From Panorpa germanica (Eukaryota > Arthropoda > Insecta > Mecoptera > Panorpidae): a stretch of DNA of 64,000 bases. The position numbers and the translations under genes were made by a program. The stretch lies in the NCBI GenBank assembly GCA_963678705.1, contig OY783214.1, positions 10,664,001 to 10,728,000 on the forward strand, in the 5' to 3' direction. Shown here piece after piece: positions 57,701-64,000 of this stretch (its first letter is position 1; each line of letters starts with the position of its first letter). The notes beneath the pieces were generated by a model. The model was not told the DNA's origin. It did no database searches and worked only from the letters and a program-made list of their open reading frames with translations.

Positions 57701-58081
57701 ATCATATTCAACAGAGTAGCGGTGTTGCTGATGCGGCATATAATTCATCTTGGTACGTGACAGATAAGAAGTTCCGCCAGCTTATCTTGTTCATAATGCA
57801 GAGAGCGCAGAAGCCGCAGATCTTTACAACGTTTAAGTTTTCAGTTGTATCTATGGAAAGTTTCTCTGCGGTAATTTTGTGAAAATTATTTATTGCATAT
57901 TTATGCACAAATTAGTATTTGTAAATATTAATTTTTACGAACGGTTTAATATGCATAAGAGCTCTTTTGAATCATATTGTTCCAGTCAAGAACATCTTTA
58001 ATTAATACATCTGTTTAATTTCAGATTTTGAGAACTTCTTACTCATATTTCGCTTTAATACAAACTACTTATAAGAAGTAA
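54701..58081 (+). CDS. Insect odorant receptor OR-14, 5 exons, 409 aa
   Basis: Exons: 54701-55518, 56044-56140, 56690-56791, 57715-57870, 58025-58081. It begins MAVSEEEFSKSIGLTKTIFS. Group features are LAQLHRLWPTGEDNQEVVKT (WP motif), FYMPFDTTGTFTYPLAYAYH and IGPDNYFVAISTHICLQFKL. The loop reads LDIDHGYHEKMYNKLVESIK. Exon 2 has SSIEICCAGFQAT, with Glu in the middle of a membrane segment where the other genes have Leu (SSVLICC); this is unusual. Exon 4 reads SSGVADAAYNSSWYVTDKKF and QKPQIFTTFKFSVVSMESFS, the most altered pore-helix lead of the array. Exon 5 is ILRTSYSYFALIQTTYKK. Introns 1-3 are large (525, 549, 923 bp); the last contains a TIR element. The frame is open. Confidence 0.92.
56310..56605 (-). 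mobile_element. Degraded antisense LINE fragment in intron 2 of OR-14
   Basis: A pyrimidine-rich + strand whose reverse complement resembles the Arg/Lys/Glu-rich LINE C terminus at 33838-34600 (GGTATTGAAAAGGAGAGGAA-like runs and a terminal CAGGATGGATGGAAGAAAT block). The frames are full of stops. The call relies on composition and on weak similarity to the better fragments. Confidence 0.4.
56860..57498 (+). mobile_element. TIR element, ATGGGCTTGTGTCC family, copy 4 (intron 3 of OR-14)
   Basis: Begins AATGGGCTTGTGTCC and ends GGACACAAGCCCATT; a perfect terminal repeat and the best preserved copy (639 bp). Interior blocks include GTGACATCACAATCCTTGTG and CAGCTCATAAATCTCTGCTA. The flanks show no clear target duplication. 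Confidence 0.85.
57605..57637. repeat. Small perfect hairpin in intron 3 of OR-14
   Basis: TTAACCTTCAGTTAT (57605-57619) and ATAACTGAAGGTTAA (57623-57637) are exact inverse copies around a 3-nt loop. It is about 80 bp before the acceptor of exon 4. The role is unknown. Confidence 0.6.
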
Positions 58082-60169
58082 AACACCTTTTCATGACAAA
58101 GAAATGAAACTTAAATAAATTGTTTAAAATATATTTTTTGAAGTATATATATTTTTTAGAATACACAAATTACTTAGGTAGCACTATCTTAAAGTGATAG
58201 ACTTATACATGTACTGAACTTTAAAATAAACAACTAAATTTTTTTGTGGATATAATTAACTCGTCTCTTAAATATTGTTGAGACAAAGTTATGTGTTGAT
58301 ACTAAATTAGAAAGAGAAAGATAATGATTTGCTTAGGTAAAACATATATAAACTTGTCTCAACTTAATTTAGATATACATATAAGAAATTGTCAAGAACT
58401 GTCTGTAAATTAAAATGTAAGAATATTTAAAAAGTGATGAATAAATTAAGTTTCTTCAAGATTTTATTTACAATTTTAATTAATAATAATAAATTCTCAT
58501 TTTATCATAAAAATAATTAAATTTGTATAGCTGCAATCTGTTATGTTGTCTAATGTAGACGTAATAGTCGCTACACTGTATTGATTGATAGATATAACAT
58601 TACTATAATTAATAATGTATGATTATAGTAAGTGCTACTACTACTTCGATATCTGTAATGTATAGAATAATAGGTGTGTTTCTTAACTAAATTTATTAAA
58701 ACAAAAGACAGGACTGTATAAAACAATTTTATCGAAGATTGAAAGAATAATTTACTATTATAATTTTCCAAGTGTCTGTTTATTTTGTTATATGTCCATA
58801 ACTTTTTACTGAATTTTGTATATGGATGGAAATAGACTCTATGATGATATGCAGAAAATCTTATTCTTTAAAATTAAAAATATGATTAGAAATATGAAAT
58901 AATGTTTAATTTTCTTGTTTTAAACGTTTTTTTGTTTGCAACAATATATACTTTAACTTCGTGTTAATATAGTTGCATGCTGTTCAGGCGTTGTAGTTTG
59001 TATACCAATAGTGCCATCTAAGAAACAATTGATTCATTTTATATGTTACATCTACTGTGTAGTAGGTGGCGCATTTTATGTTTTAAATATTCCTAAACAA
59101 TAGTTTTTTGAAAAGTTATTAATAATATCTATCAATTAATTAATACAGATTTTCTTTAATATATAATTTACTAAACTGTTGACAAGAACGAATCTAATGA
59201 TTACACAATTATTTAAAAATCTCTGCGTCTTCTTTTGTTCCTCTAACCTTTCTTTAAGAATATTTTTATTTAAGAAAATTTTATTTTTGATAAAACTAAA
59301 AGTTCAACATATTTATCAGTTTTAAAAAGAGTGTAACCTTCTTTCATCTCAGGAAAATGTTGCAATTTATAAACTAATGGTGCCATCTATGAACCAAAAG
59401 ATTAACTATATCTATACTACTGTTTAATTGATTGAAAGTTTTGATTGTATTTTTTATATAAAATATTGTAGTCTAATTGATTTGGGACTTGTTTCATATA
59501 ATTACGTATAGAAATAGAATTTTCATAATTGGATGATTTATTATTTTGGTCTACTTCTCTCTCAGTAAGTTGTCCTTACATATGTGTATCACAGCCATCA
59601 CCTTGGTTTTGGTATAAAACCACAGACGTATGCCAATGGTATAATTTGAAAATCATGCTCATTTCATCAGGAAATCTCGGAAAATTCATCACTTGAAATA
59701 TTTGCATGATTAGAACGTACCTCGCTAAAATGTTGTTTTAAGTCAAAAAGTAAATTATTATCTTTTCCATAAAATTATTTTTCTAACTTTTTCACAATTT
59801 GCTAATCTACTTGGTGCTGATAATTTATTTACTAAATAATTTTTAATTAAATTTTAATTTTCCTACAACACTTTATAAAATAATAACAAACGAATTAAAA
59901 ATACTAAACAGTTGAAAACAAACTTTCCATACAACTATGAAAATGGCATGATAGGAAATATTTTTCAACTTGTAAGTAAGTTAATTCATTAATTAATAAA
60001 AATAAAATTCGCGAAGTTATATGTAGGTCATTTATTATAAGGACAGGCTCGGTTTTTGATGGCACTTTACTTTTATGTTAACCGAGATATATGAGGGCCC
60101 GATCAGGCTTTAACAGGGTTTGCCCTACAAGGTACGTGATAAGGACTACCTCTATTCTTTTCCAAAAAA
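58082..60169. other. Spacer OR-14 to OR-15, left part
   Basis: About 2.1 kb of AT-rich DNA without coding signals. Short motifs of the type GTGCCATCTA / GGTGGCGCATTT recur (59010, 59083, 59390) and resemble GCGCCATCTATT in the OR-10 and OR-12 flanks; they may be worn transposon ends. Confidence 0.45.
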
Positions 60170-60550
60170 TGCAAACATAGTGAATAGAAAGAGGAATATA
60201 TATTTAGGAATAGAAAAAAATGAAATTAGAAAAAAATGAAATGAAAAATTGGCAACAGAAGTGGAATAATTCTGATAAAGGTAGAGAATTTTATAAAATA
60301 CAACCAATACTGAAACATAAGCCATGGTTTGCCAAACTAAAATGGCCAAGAAGATTAATAACAATGACCTCAAGACTAAGAATGAATCATAGTGGAGCTC
60401 CGAAACATCTAGCAAAAAACAAAATCATTACAAACCCTAAATGCAAATGTGGTGAAGAGGAGGCAGATCCTGACCACATTCTGTGGCAATGTAAAAATAC
60501 AAGGCAAGAAATGAACTCCAAAGGGCGGTGCTACACACTTCGCAAACGCT
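60170..60550 (+). mobile_element. LINE C-terminal fragment
   Basis: A 112-codon frame (60220-60558) reads KWPRRLITMTSRLRMNHSGA, PKHLAKNKIITNPKCKCGEE and EADPDHILWQCKNTRQEM. The C-x-C...DH...C arrangement after a basic segment is typical of the region following RNase H in I/R1/jockey-like LINEs. It resembles 17045-17115. It is 5'-truncated; the final 20 or so codons diverge into non-LINE sequence (GGGCGGTG...CACCGCC inverted repeat). Confidence 0.7.
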
Positions 60551-60589
60551 TCCTGTGAACACCGCCTTTTTGATTGAGAAACCGAAATT

Positions 60590-60730
60590 TATAACAGCAG
60601 TAGCCATGAATAGATCATTCTTGTTGTCGGGATACAAAGTTTAGTTAAAGTAAAATTCAATTTAAAGCAGAACATTATTACGGGCGATAAAAGGCTACGT
60701 GCCTAGAAAGCCCGAGAAATTACATATAAA
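60590..60730 (+). repeat. Dispersed repeat, copy 2 of 3
   Basis: Starts ATAACAGCAGTAGCCATGAA and continues through TTGTTGTCGGGATACAAAG and AAAGCCCGAGAAATTACATA to an A-run. Counterparts lie at 1088 and 63740. It follows directly after the LINE fragment, but the other copies have no LINE attached. Confidence 0.65.
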
Positions 60731-60969
60731 AAAAAAGTTAAATTTTTAAACGTTTAAAAGTATATTATCTCCATCAACTTTAGAATATTTATAAAAATTA
60801 AATATATTGGTATTATAAACTGAACTATCAAATACGGCTCTGTTAACTTCAAGTTAACCCATTAATTAAAAATTATTTCGCCAACTTTTATTTGTGCCGT
60901 GTATTTAACATGTTCAAACCAGGGAAACACTTTAGTTCAGTTTTAAAATTGAAACGAAATATTTTCAAT

Positions 60970-63542
60970 ATGACGGTAACTGAAAAGGAATTTCTGGATT
61001 CAATATTTTTAACGAAATTTATATTCGAATTTATTGGTGTACCAATCTACAGTAAGAATGATCAGATATCTTCGTTTAAAGCAGTCTTAAACAAAATCTC
61101 GTTCTGCTATTGGTTCAGTATATTGGTTTGCTGCATTATTTCGTTGATTGGTTACCTTTTTGATGGCTCCGAATTGACATTCTTGGAAATGACAAACGTA
61201 GCTCCTTGTATTTGTTACTGCGTCACCGGGCTCGTGAAACTAAGCGCTATGATAATCAAGTTGAATAAGGCGAAAACGCTGCTGATCGAGCTGGATAAAC
61301 TGTGGCCGGAAAACGAACAAGATCAGGACGTCATCGCTGAAGTGAAACATTTCATGGGAGTCGCTAGGAAAGCTAAATCCACTATAACCATTATCAATGT
61401 GGTATTCATTTGGATATGGAATCTATACCCATTTGTAAACCTTTTGATTCAGTACAAGAAACGAGGGGTTGTCATCAAGAACCTTCCGTATTATTACTAC
61501 ATGCCCTTTGAGACCACTGGGACCTATACGTACCCTATCGCGTACATGTACCATGTCTCCGCAGGCATCATGGCCAATGTTGGGACTCTAGGGCCGGACA
61601 GTTTCTTTATTGTAATTGCCGCGCATATATGCTTGCAGTTCAAGTTGCTGCAGCTGAAAATTAAAAGGATTGTTGAGGATGTTGCACCACCGGAAATGCT
61701 GGACAACTTGTCGATTAGTCACGATCGACACCAGGATATGTACGACAAGTTAGTCGCCATCGTGAAGCTACATTCAAACTTAATTACGTAAATATCCTTT
61801 CTGGATATTTTATTGTATTTATCTCACTCTGTGTCTCCTAAACTATGTAGTTGTCATTTCTTTATTTAATGAAAAATTCTTTACAAATAAACCTGTTATA
61901 AAATTTATACTAGGTATAAACTGATAATAAGCCTGTCCGGACGGGTTATATAACTAGTATAAATTTTATAACAGGTTTATTTGTAAGGCGGTAAAAATTT
62001 ATCTTGCTAAACACAGTGAGGTGTATTTCGTGCTTCGTAATTTAACAAAAGTTACCTGTTACATAAACGATGTAACGTCTTGTAACTAGTTTTATTGCTT
62101 TTGAAAAATAAATTTACCTTTTTATTCTTAAAACTTCTTGAGAAAATATTTCTAAGAATTATAACTTCTTAAGAAGTTCTTTTATAGGATCATCTAGATG
62201 AGTTTATGAAAATGTTTATTTATTTTTCAGACTTTCTCAAACAGTGGAAGATATATTTACGTTATCCATCCTTGTAAATTTCATCAGTAGCTCAATTTTA
62301 ATTTGCTGCGTTGGATTTCAGTCTACGGTAAATATATAAATAACATTTATAATTATTATTAGGATCTAAGACCTCTATTGTGTAATTGTTTATATTGTTT
62401 TTTATGAAGCCCGTTAGTGTTAGTGATTTTTGAAGAAGATTGGGATACTTAACCGCCGTAATCATGGGTCTCGCGAACAATGATCGTGATCGAACAGATC
62501 TGATTTATATGAGTGAAACATTTTACGAATCACTTTTAATGGAGTATTTCTGCACTATTTCTGAATTTTATTATTAATTATTATTATAGTTCATCAATAC
62601 TCTTTTAAAAATGATTCGTAAAATGTTTTACTCATATAAATCATATCTGTTCGATCACGATCATTGTTTGCAAGACTCAGGAATATGGCCCCTGGAGCGG
62701 GCACAATTAGTAATTTAGAAAATATACTCGTTTGAAAACTCGCCTAATATTAGCGGTCGTCATTAAAAACTTACAATTAGGCCGAGTTCAGAAAAAAATA
62801 GTTTCAGCTTTACAAAATATCACATTTACTCTTGTTTAAGAGTATAAATGTTATATAAAATCGTAAAAATTGTACTTAAATGATACTAACTTTTTATGTA
62901 TGATTAATGTTCTTTTAGTAATTATTTTAATAAAAAATGTTGGTGTTTTACATAATATTCATATGTAAGCTATTACATTTCAATGTGGAATATACATAAC
63001 ACTGCTTTGCGAGTATTTCTTAGAAAAATAGTTTTAAAAATCACTGGGTTAACATTGAAATTAAATAGTTTTAATTATGATGGATGTATAAATAAATACA
63101 ATACTATACAAATAAAATATACACTTATAAATTCTGATATTTTTGTTATAAATATATTAGGTCGTTCAAGGCATCGAAGTGCTCATCTTTCTGCTGTTCC
63201 TTGCCGTCGGATTATCGCAGACCTACTTCTTGTGTTCGGCCGGTGATCAACTTATTGATACGGTATGTATCTTTAATATACAGAACGAATAAATATCTAT
63301 CTAGTCCTGTTAAAATAACCAACATATGTGTCAATAAATATATAGTTGCTCACATTTAATATTATCGTTATTTAAAACGTTTTCAGAGCAAACAGATTTC
63401 CGACGCTGCTTATAATTCGTCTTGGTACCTCACGGACAAGAAGTACCGTCGGCTAATCCACATCATCATGCATAGAGCTCAACGCCCGCAAGTGTGGACT
63501 GCTTTAGGATTCTCGGTTGTCTCTTTAGTGAGCTTTTCTTCA
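60970..63542 (+). CDS. Insect odorant receptor OR-15, exons 1-4 (3' end outside the window)
   Basis: Exons: 60970-61787, 62231-62327, 63161-63262, 63387-63542; the last 57-nt exon is not found before 64000, so 391 codons are visible. MTVTEKEFLDSIFLTKFIFE at 60970 aligns with OR-14; an in-frame ATG at 60910 would add 20 residues without family support. Features are LIELDKLWPENEQDQDVIAE (WP motif), YYMPFETTGTYTYPIAYMYH, LGPDSFFIVIAAHICLQFKL and the loop ISHDRHQDMYDKLVAIVKLH. Exon 3 is VVQGIEVLIFLLFLAVGLSQ and exon 4 SKQISDAAYNSSWYLTDKKY with RPQVWTALGFSVVSLVSFSS. G+C content in exons 1, 3 and 4 is visibly higher than in its neighbours. Intron 1 holds a 33-bp perfect hairpin and intron 2 an 81-bp hairpin. 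It is open where seen. Confidence 0.9.
61881..61986. mobile_element. Perfect 33-bp inverted repeat in intron 1 of OR-15 (probable MITE)
   Basis: Arms 61881-61913 and 61954-61986 are exact inverse copies (outer end TTACAAATAAACCTGTTATA). The 40-nt loop contains a second small palindrome (CCTGTCCGGACGGG). Perfect arms suggest a recent insertion or a constrained fold. No target duplication was identified. Confidence 0.6.
62465..62679. mobile_element. Long inverted repeat in intron 2 of OR-15 (probable MITE)
   Basis: Arms 62465-62545 and 62599-62679 (81 bp each) match in inverse orientation with about ten differences; the core AACAATGATCGTGATCGAAC is exact. The loop is 53 nt. The structure fits a foldback MITE older than the one at 61881. 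Confidence 0.7.
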
Positions 63543-63739
63543 GTAAGTAAATAATTAAGATACTATACAAACACAATCTGCTAAATTTAGTGTTGAAAAG
63601 TCCCATTCACATTCACCGAGTTTAATTGTTAATTTAAGGTTTTAACCTAAAATGTAAGTTTCAGTTTATGAAATAGAAAGAAATAAAATTAATTATAATA
63701 AATACAATAATTTATATTAAATAAAGTTAGTAATTAATT

Positions 63740-63866
63740 TATAACAGCAGTAGCCATGAATAGATCATTCTTGTTGTCGGGATATAAAGTATAAGAAGAA
63801 GCAGAACATTATTAGGGACGATAAAAGGCTACGTGCCTAGGAAGTCCGAGAAAATATATATATAAA
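63740..63866 (+). repeat. Dispersed repeat, copy 3 of 3 (intron 4 of OR-15)
   Basis: Starts ATAACAGCAGTAGCCATGAA like copy 2 and ends AAGTCCGAGAAAATATATAT plus an A-run. An internal stretch of about 15 bp present in copy 2 is missing. It lies in the last, incomplete intron of OR-15. Confidence 0.65.
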
Positions 63867-64000
63867 AAAAAAGATAGTAATTATTACACAGTAATGCATA
63901 TTATTGACGCATGACGTATGGTTTCATAAGTTCAAAATTATATTTACGATTAAAACCTTAAAACTAAAAACATAATGTATCTAGATACGTTAAGGGGTTA

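Noticed and set aside
60970-61030. Upstream in-frame ATG at 60910 as start of OR-15
   Set aside because: It would add 20 residues with no counterpart in the other receptors; the ATG at 60970 aligns with the family start and gives the common 818-nt exon.
63543-64000. Last exon of OR-15 inside the window
   Set aside because: No AG-preceded 57-nt frame resembling I..SYSYFTLL..SYKK is present; the exon must lie beyond 64000 or be lost.

Overview
The window is AT-rich animal DNA holding a tandem array of insect odorant-receptor (OR, 7tm_6) genes. Fifteen OR genes, labelled here OR-1 to OR-15 from left to right, all lie on the + strand. Thirteen are complete and intact, OR-12 carries a frameshift, and OR-15 runs off the right edge before its last exon. 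An insect source follows from the family (seven-pass receptors with the OR C-terminal signature, TALRFSVV... then SYSYFTLLNTSYKK), from arthropod-type TATA/TCAGT core promoters, and from insect-type mobile elements (mariner, hAT, Helitron-like, LINEs). The insect order could not be settled from sequence alone.

All genes share one architecture: a long first exon (800-818 nt, about 270 codons, TM1-TM4 and the long intracellular loop), then exons of exactly 97, 102, 156 and 57 nt, with intron phases 2,0,0,0. The products are 403-409 aa. Sequence divides them into four groups: OR-1 to OR-4 (0-16.6 kb, KSMxVVKRLFACYGIPIF start and a His-rich loop), OR-5 to OR-7 with OR-9 to OR-12 (17.9-28.3 and 34.8-45.4 kb, LDGEF...KKVF start), the divergent singleton OR-8 (30.2-32.6 kb), and OR-13 to OR-15 (47.8-63.5 kb, WP in place of the usual FP motif and larger, transposon-filled introns). 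Neighbouring genes share flanks and introns, so the array grew by repeated local duplication; OR-2/OR-3 and OR-10/OR-11 look like the youngest pairs.

The rest is introns and spacers with many transposon remnants: a Helitron-like piece in OR-1, an internally deleted mariner with 32-bp terminal repeats in OR-3, a long-hairpin MITE in OR-4, hAT-type MITEs in OR-5 and OR-13 and downstream of OR-9, several LINE 3' ends (mostly antisense), and an apparently uncharacterised terminal-inverted-repeat family (ends ATGGGCTTGTGTCC) with four copies plus a nested fragment packed into the OR-12 to OR-14 interval. No tRNA, rRNA or CRISPR was seen.

By family knowledge each intact gene would encode a ligand-tuning subunit that works with the co-receptor Orco in the dendrites of sensory neurons. 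No Orco gene is present here. The most notable observations are a TATA element 31-34 bp upstream of a TCAGT initiator in front of several paralogues, the 7-nt frameshift in OR-12, the in-frame core deletion in the mariner element, and the locally clustered TIR family.
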